Shown piece after piece: positions 29,476 through 39,217 of a stretch of 64,000 bases of DNA. Every line of letters starts with the position of its first letter. The stretch's first letter is position 1. The position numbers and the translations under genes are program-made. The stretch is from Pararhizobium sp. YC-54. Its GTDB lineage: Bacteria; Pseudomonadota; Alphaproteobacteria; Rhizobiales; Rhizobiaceae. The notes below the pieces were generated by a model, which worked only from the letters and a program-made list of their open reading frames with translations, searched no databases and was not told the DNA's origin. Location of the stretch: contig NZ_JAOYTH010000006.1 of assembly GCF_025847205.1 (NCBI RefSeq), positions 124,001-188,000 of the forward strand. The letters run 5' to 3'.

Positions 29476-31761
29476 ATGCCCACAAACGACAAGAGCAGTC
29501 GCAACACGACCAGCGTAACGGACCAGGAAGCACTCGACTTCCACTCCCAGGGCAGGCCCGGCAAGCTCGAAATTTCCCCAACCAAGCCGATGGCCACCCA
29601 GCGCGACCTGTCGCTTGCCTATTCGCCGGGCGTCGCCGTTCCGGTCAAGGCGATCGCCGCGGATCCGGCGACCGCCTACGACTACACGACGCGCGGCAAC
29701 ATGGTGGCTGTCATTTCCAACGGCACCGCCATTCTCGGCCTCGGAAATCTCGGCGCGTTGGCCTCAAAGCCGGTGATGGAAGGAAAGTCGGTCCTGTTCA
29801 AGCGCTTCGCCGACGTTGATTCGATCGACCTCGAAGTCGATACGGAAGACGCCGATGAATTCATCAATTGCGTGCGGTTCCTCGGCCCCTCCTTCGGGGG
29901 TATCAATCTGGAGGACATCAAGGCGCCGGAATGCTTCATCATCGAGCAGAAACTGCGCGAGATCATGGATATCCCCGTCTTCCATGACGACCAGCACGGC
30001 ACGGCGATCATCGCAACCGCAGGCCTCATCAACGCGCTACAGCTGACGGGCCGCGATCTCAAGACCACACGGCTGGTCTGCAATGGCGCAGGTGCGGCAG
30101 CCATTGCCTGCGTCGAGCTCATCAAGTCGATGGGTTTTGCGCCCGAAAACATCATCATGTGCGACACCAAAGGCGTCATCTATCAGGGCCGCACCGAAGG
30201 CATGAACCAATGGAAGTCCGCGCATGCGGTCAAGACCGACAGGCGTACCCTCGAAGACGCAATGGACGGCGCGGATGTGGTGCTCGGCCTATCGCAAAAG
30301 GGCGCCTTCTCTGAGGCGATGATCCGCTCCATGGCGGAAAAGCCGATCATCTTCGCCATGGCCAATCCCGATCCGGAAATCACACCGGAGGAGGTCTCTA
30401 TCATTCGCGACGACGCGATCATGGCCACCGGCCGATCCGACTATCCGAACCAAGTCAATAATGTGCTGTGCTTTCCCTACATGTTCCGTGGCGCGCTCGA
30501 CGTGCACGCCTCAACCATCAACGAGGAGATGAAGATCGCCGCAGCGCAGGCGCTGGCAAGCCTTGCCAAGGAAGACGTGCCGGACGACGTCGCCGCCGCC
30601 TACCAGGGCAACCGCCCGCGCTTCGGCCCGCAATACATCATTCCCGTGCCCTTCGATCCGCGGCTGATCTCGGCCATCCCGGTCGCAGTCGCCAAGGCTG
30701 CGATGGAGAGCGGCGTCGCCCGCAAGCAGATCCCGGATCTTGCCGCCTATGGCCGGCAACTGTCCGCCCGGCGCGACCCGATCGCCTCGACGCTGCAGCG
30801 CATCTATGAACGCGTCCGCCGCCAGCCGAAGCGCATCGTTTTTGCCGAAGGCGAAGAGGTGCAGATGATGCGCTCGGCGCTTTCCTATGCCAATCAGGAA
30901 CTCGGCACGGCCATGCTTCTCGGCCGCGAGGACCGGATGCGCGAGACGGCGGAGCGTGAGGGCATCGATCTCGATCGCCCCGGCATCCAGATCGTCAATG
31001 CCCGCATTTCAAAGCGCACCGGTGCCTATACGGACTATCTCTATGCCCGGCTGCAGCGGAAAGGCTATCTGTTCCGCGATGCACAGCGTCTGATCAACAA
31101 CGACCGCAATCACTTCGCCGCCTGCATGGTGGCGCTGGGCGACGCCGATGGCATGGTGACGGGCATCACCCGCAACTATTCCACCGCGCTCGACGACGTG
31201 CGCCGCTGCATCGACCCGAAGCCCGGCCACCGGGTCATCGGCGTCTCGCTGGCGCTTTGCCGTGGCCGCACGGTGCTGGTTGCCGACACAGCGGTTCACG
31301 ACATGCCGTCTTCGGAAGAACTGGCCGATATCGCCGAGGAAGCGGCAGACCTTGCCCGCAGGCTCGGCTATGTGCCGCGCGTGGCGCTTCTGGCCTATTC
31401 CACCTTCGGCCATCCTTCCGGCGAACGCTCCGAGCGGGTGCGCGAGGCGGTCAAGATCCTCGACAAGCGCAGGGTCGATTTCGAGTTTGACGGCGAAATG
31501 GCCGCCGATGTGGCGCTGAATGCCAAGGTGATGGAGCAGTATCCGTTCTGCCGCCTGTCGGGACCGGCCAATGTCCTGGTCATGCCGGCATTCCACTCGG
31601 CATCGATCTCGACAAAGATGCTTCAGGAACTGGGCGGCTCGACGGTGATCGGCCCGCTGCTCGTCGGCCTCGACAAATCGGTCCAGATCGTCTCCATGTC
31701 CGCCAAGGATTCCGATATCGTCAACATGGCGGCCCTCGCAGCCCATAACGCCAATAGCTAG
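29476..31761 (+). CDS. maeB: NADP-dependent malic enzyme with phosphotransacetylase-like domain
   Basis: Two-domain malic enzyme of 761 aa making pyruvate, CO2 and NAD(P)H from malate. The N-terminal half (to about 430) is the malic enzyme, with YSPGVAVPVKAI, FHDDQHGTAII and the nucleotide fold RLVCNGAGAAAIACVE. The C-terminal half is related to phosphotransacetylase and acts in regulation or assembly rather than catalysis. The ATG at 29476 follows TTGGAGGACCA. Its place between mutS and olsB matches, from memory, S. meliloti tme, the NADP enzyme, rather than dme. Cofactor preference is therefore inferred from synteny. Confidence 0.92.
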   Translation: MPTNDKSSRNTTSVTDQEALDFHSQGRPGKLEISPTKPMATQRDLSLAYSPGVAVPVKAIAADPATAYDYTTRGNMVAVISNGTAILGLGNLGALASKPVMEGKSVLFKRFADVDSIDLEVDTEDADEFINCVRFLGPSFGGINLEDIKAPECFIIEQKLREIMDIPVFHDDQHGTAIIATAGLINALQLTGRDLKTTRLVCNGAGAAAIACVELIKSMGFAPENIIMCDTKGVIYQGRTEGMNQWKSAHAVKTDRRTLEDAMDGADVVLGLSQKGAFSEAMIRSMAEKPIIFAMANPDPEITPEEVSIIRDDAIMATGRSDYPNQVNNVLCFPYMFRGALDVHASTINEEMKIAAAQALASLAKEDVPDDVAAAYQGNRPRFGPQYIIPVPFDPRLISAIPVAVAKAAMESGVARKQIPDLAAYGRQLSARRDPIASTLQRIYERVRRQPKRIVFAEGEEVQMMRSALSYANQELGTAMLLGREDRMRETAEREGIDLDRPGIQIVNARISKRTGAYTDYLYARLQRKGYLFRDAQRLINNDRNHFAACMVALGDADGMVTGITRNYSTALDDVRRCIDPKPGHRVIGVSLALCRGRTVLVADTAVHDMPSSEELADIAEEAADLARRLGYVPRVALLAYSTFGHPSGERSERVREAVKILDKRRVDFEFDGEMAADVALNAKVMEQYPFCRLSGPANVLVMPAFHSASISTKMLQELGGSTVIGPLLVGLDKSVQIVSMSAKDSDIVNMAALAAHNANS

Positions 31762-31780
31762 GCCACCGCTTCTGAAACGC

Positions 31781-31818
31781 AAACAGCCCGCCCGGAAAAA
31801 AACGAGGCGGGCTGTTTT
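31781..31818. terminator. Terminator after maeB
   Basis: AAACAGCCCGCC (31781-31792) pairs with GGCGGGCTGTTT (31806-31817) in a perfect 12-bp stem ending in T residues. It lies 20 bases after the maeB stop and before the convergent olsB gene, so it may act in both directions. Confidence 0.85.
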
Positions 31819-31936
31819 ATGCGATATATCGAGCTTGATCACAATAAAGCTGAGTACGTTTTACGCAGTACCGGAAGCCTGATCAAAAACGTTCACTTGC
31901 ATGTAAACTGCATTCAGAAGGCTGAGCTGCATAGAT

Positions 31937-32815
31937 TCAGCTCGCGAAACGGCCGGCGTCCGCGCCGTAATAATTCAGGTAGCGGCCGGAGATATTGGTG
32001 ATCGGCAAGACGATCAGCACGTCGGTGGTGCGAAACGCGTGATCAACCACGGCACCGTTGCCGACCATGGCGCCAAGACGCATATATCCCTTGATCAGCG
32101 GCGGCAGAGCGGCCAGCGCCTTGCGCATGTTGATGGCTTCGACCGGCATCAGGTCCATGGTACGGAACAGCTCGGGGCGGGCTGACACGTCCCACTCGTC
32201 GCGCACCACCATGTTGTGATGCAGGAACGACAGCGCCAATGCATGCTCTTCGGGAATGACGCCCGGAAACGAACCGCAGCCGAACATGGCATCGACGCCG
32301 TATTTCAGCGCATAGGCCCAGTTGCCCTGCCACAAAAGTTCTACGGTGCGCTTGGTGCGGTATTCCGGCAGGACGCAGGAGCGGCCAAGCTCCATGAAAT
32401 TCTTGTCCGGATGACGCTCCAGCAGCGATCCGACGGAAAACTCCGAAGCCGAATAAAAACCGCCGGTGCGGACGGCGACATCCTGACGGAGCAGGCGATA
32501 GGTTCCAACGATCTGATCTTCCGGATCGCCATCGATCGAGGTGTCGAGCACCAAAAGGTGATCGCAGACCAGGTCCCAGGCATCGGCGTCACGCTTGCGG
32601 CGATCGGCGTCCATCGGAATCTGCGCCTTCATCTCCTCGACGAAGACCCTGTAGCGGACGGCCTGCGCGGCATCGATCTCGGACGCATTGCGGGCAAGGC
32701 GCGTCTCAAGGTTACCGATGCGGCCGAGTATGTCATGCGCCGGGGCATTGACGCCCCGGACGCGGGTCTGCGGCTGATCAACCGCCACAACCAGATCCAG
32801 AGTTTCGATTGTCAT
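31937..32815 (-). CDS. olsB: L-ornithine N(alpha)-acyltransferase OlsB
   Basis: Acyltransferase of 292 aa of the GNAT-like OlsB family, which transfers a 3-hydroxy fatty acid from ACP to ornithine to make lyso-ornithine lipid. Recognisable family segments are AVRYRVFVEEM, FMELGRSCVLPEYR and the central FGCGSFPGVIPEEHALALS. The second step is OlsA, encoded at 16723-17526. In S. meliloti olsB also follows tme, so synteny supports the call. Expression may depend on phosphate (PhoB), but I did not find a convincing Pho box before the start. Confidence 0.9.
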   Translation of the reverse strand: MTIETLDLVVAVDQPQTRVRGVNAPAHDILGRIGNLETRLARNASEIDAAQAVRYRVFVEEMKAQIPMDADRRKRDADAWDLVCDHLLVLDTSIDGDPEDQIVGTYRLLRQDVAVRTGGFYSASEFSVGSLLERHPDKNFMELGRSCVLPEYRTKRTVELLWQGNWAYALKYGVDAMFGCGSFPGVIPEEHALALSFLHHNMVVRDEWDVSARPELFRTMDLMPVEAINMRKALAALPPLIKGYMRLGAMVGNGAVVDHAFRTTDVLIVLPITNISGRYLNYYGADAGRFAS

Positions 32816-32909
32816 CGCGCGTCATCCTAAGTCGCTATGATCCTACCCGGCTTAAACCATGTTTCTGCGACAGGATAGTGACATTGGGGCGACAAGAAAA
32901 CCGTCAAAA

Positions 32910-35228
32910 TCATGGAGTAAGCAAGCGATCGATCTCGGCGGTCAGCACTTTCGGATCGGCGGGTTTCGACAACACAGCACTTGCTCCGGCCAACAGGAGT
33001 TTCTGACGTGTGCCGGGCTGCGTATCGGAGGTCAGGACGATGACCGGGACCGGCCTGCCGCCCGATTGACGCTCGTGCTGGCGAATGCGTTGCAGCATGG
33101 ACATCCCGTCGCCGCCGGGCATATTGAGGTCGCTGATGATCAGTTCCGGCGCGACACCGGCGGCGGCCGGCGCATCGAACAGGGTGACGGCAAGCGCTTC
33201 GAAATCGGCAACGACGCGGACGGTGTGACCGGCCCGCTCCAGAACGGAACGCACCATGAAGGCATTGATCGGATCGTCTTCAGCCAAAAGCACACCGCCC
33301 TCGGCCGGCTTGTCCCGTAGCGCGGGAACCTCGCGCAGCACCGGGCGGTTGTCGTTGATGGCGTCGCGCACTTCCATTCCCTTCATGCGGCCGCGCAGAA
33401 CCTCGACCAGCGATTTCTCCCGCAGCGGTCTAATCAGCCAGGCATGATAGCCATCCATCTGGTTGATCTGCCGGCCGTTGCGCTCTTCGGGATTGACGAG
33501 ATAGGTCTTGCGCAGCTTCTGCTGTTCGAGGCCCGGCATCTGCGCCAAGAGCCGACGGAACTGTTGGGCATGGCGATGATCGACGATGATGTCGGTCAGC
33601 TGCGCCCCGCTCGACAGCGCCCGCACGGCGACGGCCTGCGCATTCTCGATGGTTCCGGCGCACTCACAGAAGCCGCCCAGCGTCCTGATCGTTGCAGCAA
33701 GCGCTGTGGATGCCGGGCCGGCCGGAGCCATGACCAGCACCCGCGAACCGCCGAGCACATCTTTTCTGGCAAGAGCGGCGATCGCAAGATCGCAGCCAAG
33801 GGCGGGGAAGCGGATTTCGAACGTGCTGCCTGTGCCGGGAACGCTGGAAACCGTCAGGGATCCGCCATATTCCTCCATGATACGCCGCGAGATGGCGAGG
33901 CCGAGGCCGGCGCCTTGAGCGCGCTGGGCACTGCCGCCGGCCTGCTCGAATTCGTCGAACACCCGTGCCTGTTCCTGAGCGTTCATACCGGGACCGCTAT
34001 CATCGATGCGGATGACAACGGTTTCGCGTTCCAAAGAGGCGCTGACGAGCACCCCGCCTGTATGGGTAAACTTGACCGCATTGCCGACGACGTTGAACAG
34101 CACCTGACGCAGGCGCGCCGCATCGAAATCCATCAGGCCCGGGACGTTGGCCGCAACGGTGACGCCGATCTCGATCCCCTTTTCATGGGCGCGATGCGAC
34201 AGCATCTCGACGACACTTTCGATCGTTTCGCGCAAGGGTTCCGGCGCCGGGCGCAATTGGAACCGGCCGGCCTCGATCGAGGAGAAATCAAGCAGGTCAT
34301 CGACCAGTTGCACCAGCGCATGGCCGGACTGGCGCATGCCGGCGAGATAATTCTTCTGCTCGCTGGTCAGCCGCGTCTGGCTGATCAGGTGGCTGATGCC
34401 GAGGATACCCGACAGCGGCGTGCGGATTTCATGGCTGACGGTCGCCAGCAGCCGGGATTTCGCCCGGCTCGCATTCTCCGCACGGCGGCGCGCCTCCTCG
34501 CTCTCGCGGGCGATCCGGCTTTCTTCGGTGACATCGCGGGCGATGCTGTGCAGCATGAAGACACCGCTTGCCGGCTCGCGGGCGATCACGTCATGCCAGT
34601 CGAATATTTTCGCCCCCGCATCGGTGACGATGCGAACGCTGTAGTGATTGGAGCCGGAGGCCGGTTCGAATTCGATCCCGAGCGCCTCACAGGTCCGGCC
34701 TTCCGGCCTCAAGCATCCTGTCAGCCGGCTGAACACCGAATTGGCCTGGACGATCTTGCCGCCCGGCTCGCGGATGATGGCGATATCGCCGAGCGCATCG
34801 TGGATGGTGGAAAGAAGCTGCGACGTCTCGCTGCGCTCCCAGCGGGTGTCGCTGACTTTTTCTTCCCGAACCCGGCCCTTGACGGCGGCAGGCCTAACGC
34901 TGGACCGGTACCAGTCCCTGAGCAGCAAGGCGGCGCCAGTGACGCCAGCAACGGCAAGGCCTGCGGAGAGCAAGTAGAGGCCGGCATTCATGCCGGTGCC
35001 GAGAATGGCGACGGAGCCCAGAAGCCCGGCACCGGCCAAGGCCGGTTTCAGCGCCGGATAACGCGCTTTCGCCCCGTTGAAACCGTCTTGCGGCTTAAGC
35101 GAATGCGGATCATCTGCCAAGGGCGCACCGGAGAGGGGCGCACCGGATGCACGCCTGCTGTTCAGCGTGCGTTTCGGCGCGCTGAACTCGGCTGCAATCC
35201 GTTTTTTAAGGTTTGGCAGGTCGCTCAT
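32910..35228 (-). CDS. Hybrid sensor histidine kinase/response regulator
   Basis: Two-component hybrid kinase of 772 aa. Two adjacent membrane segments occur at about residues 66-108, followed by a PAS domain (about 140-255). The HisKA motif is VSHEIRTPLSGI with the phospho-accepting His, and the ATPase domain has FNVVGNAVKFTH and GAGLGLAISRRI. A degenerate middle region comes next. The C-terminal receiver (about 645-770) has LLAEDDPINAFM, the phospho-Asp in IISDLNMPGGDG and a Lys in VLSKPAD. No separate response regulator is next to it, so its output probably passes through an unlinked phosphotransfer protein. The signal is unknown. Confidence 0.9.
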   Translation of the reverse strand: MSDLPNLKKRIAAEFSAPKRTLNSRRASGAPLSGAPLADDPHSLKPQDGFNGAKARYPALKPALAGAGLLGSVAILGTGMNAGLYLLSAGLAVAGVTGAALLLRDWYRSSVRPAAVKGRVREEKVSDTRWERSETSQLLSTIHDALGDIAIIREPGGKIVQANSVFSRLTGCLRPEGRTCEALGIEFEPASGSNHYSVRIVTDAGAKIFDWHDVIAREPASGVFMLHSIARDVTEESRIARESEEARRRAENASRAKSRLLATVSHEIRTPLSGILGISHLISQTRLTSEQKNYLAGMRQSGHALVQLVDDLLDFSSIEAGRFQLRPAPEPLRETIESVVEMLSHRAHEKGIEIGVTVAANVPGLMDFDAARLRQVLFNVVGNAVKFTHTGGVLVSASLERETVVIRIDDSGPGMNAQEQARVFDEFEQAGGSAQRAQGAGLGLAISRRIMEEYGGSLTVSSVPGTGSTFEIRFPALGCDLAIAALARKDVLGGSRVLVMAPAGPASTALAATIRTLGGFCECAGTIENAQAVAVRALSSGAQLTDIIVDHRHAQQFRRLLAQMPGLEQQKLRKTYLVNPEERNGRQINQMDGYHAWLIRPLREKSLVEVLRGRMKGMEVRDAINDNRPVLREVPALRDKPAEGGVLLAEDDPINAFMVRSVLERAGHTVRVVADFEALAVTLFDAPAAAGVAPELIISDLNMPGGDGMSMLQRIRQHERQSGGRPVPVIVLTSDTQPGTRQKLLLAGASAVLSKPADPKVLTAEIDRLLTP

Positions 35229-35284
35229 GACACCTGCCCTAGCATAGCAAGCGTTTTGATTGGCTTCAGCCGGTCCGTAAAATT

Positions 35285-35773
35285 TTAAGCGTCGCGCTTT
35301 TTCATCTGCAGGAGTTCGTCGAGAATGATCGAACCGGCACCGATCGTGATGAAGCTATCGGCGAGGTTGAAGACCGCAAAGGACCATGTGGCCGTGTGGA
35401 ACAGCACGTAATCGATGACGTAGCCGAAGAGCAGCCGGTCGACGAGATTGCCGAGAGCCCCCGCAATGATCATTGCATAGCCGAGATGCGCAAAAAACCG
35501 GTCGTTCGGCGTGCGACGCCAGAGCCAGATCACGAAGGCAACCACGACCAGCCGCATGCTGACGATGAACCAGCCTTCCATGCCCGACAGCATGGAGAAG
35601 GCGACACCGTAATTGTAGGTGCGATAGAGCGCCAGCATCGGAATGACCGGCACGGCCTGCTGAAACGGCAGCCAGGTCTCGACAGCAACCTTGATCGCCT
35701 GATCGAGAAGCAATGCCGCAACAACAAGAATAACAATCGGCAGCGGGCGCGAAAAAAGGGCAGTCTTTTCCAT
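35285..35773 (-). CDS. lspA: Lipoprotein signal peptidase (signal peptidase II)
   Basis: LspA of 162 aa with four membrane spans, the aspartyl protease that removes signal peptides from diacylated prolipoproteins. The catalytic aspartates are in [17 protein letters not shown] and [14 protein letters not shown]. Its start codon shares one base with the stop of the upstream TrmH-family gene (TAATG), so the three genes from 37790 down to 35285 form one tightly coupled operon. Confidence 0.96.
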   Translation of the reverse strand: MEKTALFSRPLPIVILVVAALLLDQAIKVAVETWLPFQQAVPVIPMLALYRTYNYGVAFSMLSGMEGWFIVSMRLVVVAFVIWLWRRTPNDRFFAHLGYAMIIAGALGNLVDRLLFGYVIDYVLFHTATWSFAVFNLADSFITIGAGSIILDELLQMKKRDA

Positions 35774-36633
35774 TAGGTCCTGTCGTCCAGCGTCAGCAGA
35801 TGACGGCGTGCCTCGAACAGCATGATGCCGGTGGCAATCGCCAGATTAAGCGAATCGGCCCGGCCCTGCTGCGGGATACGGGCGAGTGCGGTTGCTTCCC
35901 TGGCAAGCTCCTCGGGTAGGCCGGCCTGCTCATTGCCCATCAGAAGCACGACCGGCTTCTTGCGGTAGTCGATGGTCCGGTAATCGACGGCGCCGGCGAG
36001 ATGGGTGGCGGCGAGTTGCACGCCGGCGGCCTTCTGCCATTTGACGAACTCGGCAACAGTGGCGCGCATGAGTGGCATGGCGAACACCGAGCCCATGGTG
36101 GCGCGCACCGTTTCCAGCGAAAACGGATCCGTGGTCTCGCCGACAAGAATGACGCCGGAAGCGCCCGCTGCATCGGCGGTGCGGATGATGGTGCCGAGAT
36201 TGCCGGGATCGCGGACGCGGTCGAGCGCCACATAGGTTTCGCCGACAACCGGCTTCACGTCGCGCAGATGGGCATAGCGCTGTTCGAAGACACCGACGAC
36301 CATCTGCGGATTGTCGCGGCGGGTGATTGCCGACAGTACCTTCTCGCTGACTTCAAGGACGAGCCCGCCGGTGGCGACCGTCTTCAACGCGACCTGCTCG
36401 ACCTGCGTCTTGCCCTTGGCCGCCTTGGCGTAGACCAGCGTCTTGATGGTCCAGCCGAGATCCAGCGCATCGATGACCAGCTTCAGGCCTTCGGCGATGA
36501 AGGAACGGGTTTCGTCGCGCTCCTTCTTGTTGGCGAGCGCCTTGATATCCTTGATGATCGGATTGGCAAGGCTGGTGACTTCCTTGACCTGGCCGACGCG
36601 CCGGGGACCCTGATCGCGATGATAGTCGTTCAT
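35773..36633 (-). CDS. SpoU/TrmH-family RNA 2'-O-methyltransferase
   Basis: RNA methyltransferase of 286 aa. An N-terminal substrate-binding domain ([19 protein letters not shown]) precedes the SPOUT knot, with motif 1 [20 protein letters not shown], motif 2 [14 protein letters not shown] and motif 3 [20 protein letters not shown]. The start at 36633 overlaps the upstream methyltransferase stop by 4 bases (ATGA); this favours it over the ATG at 36645. The target could be 23S rRNA (RlmB-like) or tRNA, and the sequence does not decide which. Confidence 0.9.
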   Translation of the reverse strand: MNDYHRDQGPRRVGQVKEVTSLANPIIKDIKALANKKERDETRSFIAEGLKLVIDALDLGWTIKTLVYAKAAKGKTQVEQVALKTVATGGLVLEVSEKVLSAITRRDNPQMVVGVFEQRYAHLRDVKPVVGETYVALDRVRDPGNLGTIIRTADAAGASGVILVGETTDPFSLETVRATMGSVFAMPLMRATVAEFVKWQKAAGVQLAATHLAGAVDYRTIDYRKKPVVLLMGNEQAGLPEELAREATALARIPQQGRADSLNLAIATGIMLFEARRHLLTLDDRT

Positions 36634-37790
36634 TTCGGCACCCAACGGCTGAAGAGAGAGGTGGAAAGCGCGCGGCCGGGCTGATTGCCGTCAAGCCCGC
36701 CTTCGCGCAGGATCAGTTCGCCCGATTCCACCGCGCCGCCGCGTCCGCGCATCGTCTCGCGCATCAGCTCGTGGATGGAATAGAAACTTGCGCGGATCGA
36801 ATAGGCGGTCAGTACCAGCCCCCTGGCGTCCGGCGACAGGATTTCGCGGCAGATGTCCAGCATCAAAGCGAGATGATCGAAGAGCTGCCAGACCTCGCCA
36901 TTGGGGCCGCGTCCGAATTTCGGCGGATCGGTGAGGATGATGTCGTAACGGCTGCCGCGGCGCTCCTCGCGCTGGATGAACTTCATCGCATCCTCGCAGA
37001 TCCAGCGGATCGGCAGATGGTCGGCGCGTCCAAGCGCCTGGTTTTCGCGTGCCCAGCCGATTGCCTTCTTGGAGGCATCGACATGGGTGACCTCGGCGCC
37101 TGCCTTTGCGGCGATCAGCGAGGCGACGCCGGTGTAGCCGAACAGGTTGAGCACCTTCAGCGGCCGGCCGGCTGTCTCGATCTGCTCCTTCATCCAGCTC
37201 CAGTGGGCCAGCTGTTCCGGAAAGACGCCGACATGGCGAAACGCGGTAAAACGGCCGTAGAACTCGGCATCGAGGATCTGCATCGGCCAGGTCTCGCCGA
37301 GTGCCTGCCTCGGGAAGCGCCAGCGTCCCATGCCGTCTTCGTCGGTATCGCCGGTGAAAATCGAGTCGGCATTGTCCCAGACATGCGACGGCAGCGTTTT
37401 CGGCCAGAGCGCCTGCGCCTCAGGACGGACGATCCGGTAGGGGCCATATTGTTCGAGCTTCAGGCCATCGCCGCTATCGATCAGGTGATAGTCGCGCGCG
37501 CCCTTGGTCTCGAGAATGATCGGAATGCGCTCATCCGGCTTGTCGCCGGCGCGGATGCGAACCTCGGCGCGTGGCGCAGCGTCGGACGCGGCCGGCTTCG
37601 GCGACGGCTTCTCCACGAACGCCTTGCCCACAGGCCGGGCGTCAGCGCGGCGTACCGCCTGAGGTTTGGATTGCTGGGGCTTGGACTGCGGCGGCCGGCT
37701 GACCGGTGCCTGTACAGCACGGCCCTGCACGCCGCGCGATGACGTTGCCGGTGCGGCTTTGCCCTTTGGCCGTCTCTCTTTATCTTTCAC
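36630..37790 (-). CDS. Class I SAM-dependent rRNA methyltransferase (RlmI/RlmK-like)
   Basis: Methyltransferase of 386 aa. The first 75 residues are a low-complexity basic tail (Lys/Pro/Gln/Arg), perhaps RNA-binding. The Rossmann domain follows with the SAM motif VLNLFGYTGVASLIAA, the acidic end VTHVDASKKAIGWARENQ and the catalytic ILTDPPKFGRG. This matches the RlmI/RlmK m5C/m7G 23S rRNA group; the exact base is not determined. The start is a GTG at 37790. It is the first gene of the operon leading to lspA and is divergent from the CoxG-like gene. Confidence 0.87.
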   Translation of the reverse strand: MKDKERRPKGKAAPATSSRGVQGRAVQAPVSRPPQSKPQQSKPQAVRRADARPVGKAFVEKPSPKPAASDAAPRAEVRIRAGDKPDERIPIILETKGARDYHLIDSGDGLKLEQYGPYRIVRPEAQALWPKTLPSHVWDNADSIFTGDTDEDGMGRWRFPRQALGETWPMQILDAEFYGRFTAFRHVGVFPEQLAHWSWMKEQIETAGRPLKVLNLFGYTGVASLIAAKAGAEVTHVDASKKAIGWARENQALGRADHLPIRWICEDAMKFIQREERRGSRYDIILTDPPKFGRGPNGEVWQLFDHLALMLDICREILSPDARGLVLTAYSIRASFYSIHELMRETMRGRGGAVESGELILREGGLDGNQPGRALSTSLFSRWVPK

Positions 37791-37908
37791 GCCGTTTCGT
37801 CCGTCAGCTGCTGTGGTTCAAAGGCTGCAAATAGCACCGCTCTTTCTCTTGGCAAAGCTGTTTCCGATCTGCGATACATTTGGACAGACACGATCAGGGA
37901 GGATCATC

Positions 37909-38367
37909 ATGGAGATGCAGGGCGAAGAACGCATTGCTGCCGGCCGCGATACCGTCTGGGCAGCGTTGAACGATCCCGACATTTTAAGACAGTGCATTCC
38001 CGGCTGTCAGTCGCTGGAGATGAAATCGCCGACCGAGCTCTCCGCCAGCGTCAAGATCAAGATCGGCCCGGTTTCGGCGTCTTTCGCCGGCGACGTCGTA
38101 CTGTCGAACATCAACGCGCCGAAGAGCTATACGATTTCCGGCGAGGGCAAGGGTGGCATTGCCGGCTTTGCCAAGGGCGGTGCCGATGTCGTTCTGACGG
38201 AGGACGGCGGCGAGACCATTCTGGTCTATGAGGTCAAGGCCGAGATCGGCGGCAAGCTGGCACAGCTCGGCTCGCGGCTGGTGGGCTCCACCGCCAAGAA
38301 ACTTGCCCAGCAATTCTTTGCCGACTTCAATGCCGCCGTTTCGGAGCACGCGGCGGCAAACAGCTGA
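37909..38367 (+). CDS. CoxG-like SRPBCC-domain protein
   Basis: Protein of 152 aa of the carbon monoxide dehydrogenase subunit G family (SRPBCC fold). Typical features are MEMQGEERIAAGRDTVWAAL, the motif PDILRQCIPGCQSLE and the central SYTISGEGKGGIAGFAKGGA. The start at 37909 follows GGGAGGATCATC. In true CO-oxidisers CoxG anchors the dehydrogenase to the membrane, but no cox structural genes are here. The family is widespread as orphans, so a CO role is not supported. Confidence 0.85.
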   Translation: MEMQGEERIAAGRDTVWAALNDPDILRQCIPGCQSLEMKSPTELSASVKIKIGPVSASFAGDVVLSNINAPKSYTISGEGKGGIAGFAKGGADVVLTEDGGETILVYEVKAEIGGKLAQLGSRLVGSTAKKLAQQFFADFNAAVSEHAAANS

Positions 38368-38373
38368 ACAGGA

Positions 38374-38721
38374 TTACTTGGAGGAGGCCGGAAGCAGCGT
38401 CTGCGAGGCCATGGTTTCGGCGCGGGTGCGGTGCTTTTCGGCTTCCGCGTGCCATTTTACCGCTTCATGCGCTTCGTTGCGGGCGCGCTTGCGGTACTTG
38501 CCCTGTGTGAACCATGTGGTCAGCGAACCGACGATCATGCCGAAGATCACCGCCAGAAACAGGAAGACGAAGAATGGTGCGGACGCCGACAGGACGCTGT
38601 CGGTGGGATTGAACGGATTGAGTGCCAGCGTCACCATCTGCCGGTTTGCCACCGACAGCACGATGAGAATGATGGCGACCGGAACCAGCACCACGATATT
38701 CAAAAGCTTCTTCATCATCAT
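38374..38721 (-). CDS. LapA-domain (DUF1049) inner-membrane protein
   Basis: Protein of 115 aa with two membrane spans (about 6-25 and 47-68), then a charged helical tail (WFTQGKYRKRARNEAHEA). This is the LapA/YciS layout. In E. coli LapA works with LapB and FtsH to set LPS synthesis through LpxC. It is encoded just after ihfB in the same direction, a common arrangement. LapB is not in the window, and alphaproteobacterial function is less well established. It converges on the CoxG-like gene with only 6 bases between the stops. Confidence 0.8.
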   Translation of the reverse strand: MMMKKLLNIVVLVPVAIILIVLSVANRQMVTLALNPFNPTDSVLSASAPFFVFLFLAVIFGMIVGSLTTWFTQGKYRKRARNEAHEAVKWHAEAEKHRTRAETMASQTLLPASSK

Positions 38722-38779
38722 CCCGTGTCTCCGTCATGCCGCCTGCCCGGCGCTATCAGCCCGGGCAGATCACCACGGC

Positions 38780-39082
38780 TCATTCATCATCTTCGTCGTC
38801 GGCGCCAGGATTAAGGCGCTCGCGCAATTCCTTGCCGGTCTTGAAGAAGGGAACCCATTTTTCCTCGACGAACACGCTGTCGCCGGTGCGCGGGTTGCGG
38901 CCGGAACGTGAAGGCCGGTTTTTCACCGAAAACGCGCCGAAACCACGAAGTTCGACCCGATTTCCGCCAGCAAGAGCGTCAGTAATTTCGTCGAGAACCG
39001 CGTTGACGATGTTTTCGACGTCACGGTGATAAAGATGCGGATTGCGAGCCGCTACAATCTGCACCAATTCTGACTTGATCAC
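38780..39082 (-). CDS. ihfB: Integration host factor subunit beta
   Basis: HU/IHF-family DNA-bending protein of 100 aa. The body is typical ([40 protein letters not shown], the last containing the DNA-intercalating proline region). It ends in an acidic GADDEDDE tail. The start is GTG at 39082. IHF bends DNA at sigma-54 promoters and in recombination; ihfA is not in the window. It lies downstream of sppA in the same direction, as in other Rhizobiales. Confidence 0.95.
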   Translation of the reverse strand: MIKSELVQIVAARNPHLYHRDVENIVNAVLDEITDALAGGNRVELRGFGAFSVKNRPSRSGRNPRTGDSVFVEEKWVPFFKTGKELRERLNPGADDEDDE

Positions 39083-39217
39083 TGTCGCCCCCTCTTGTGA
39101 ATTTATATGTGATCTTAAAGCGTTAAGCCCATCGGACTGGCTTGTCCACCTCTTGTGCGGGATGCTTGGCCGTTTTCAAGCCTGCAAAAAGGGAAGGCAA
39201 GCGGTCATCGGGTGTTT

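Noticed and set aside
33444..35288. A 614-codon open frame antisense to the hybrid histidine kinase
   Set aside because: It mirrors the kinase gene on the other strand, has no domain motif and an Arg/Gln/Asp-rich composition typical of antisense frames in GC-rich DNA.
37909..38367. Carbon monoxide oxidation locus (CoxG)
   Set aside because: No coxMSL or maturation genes accompany it; orphan CoxG-like proteins are common.
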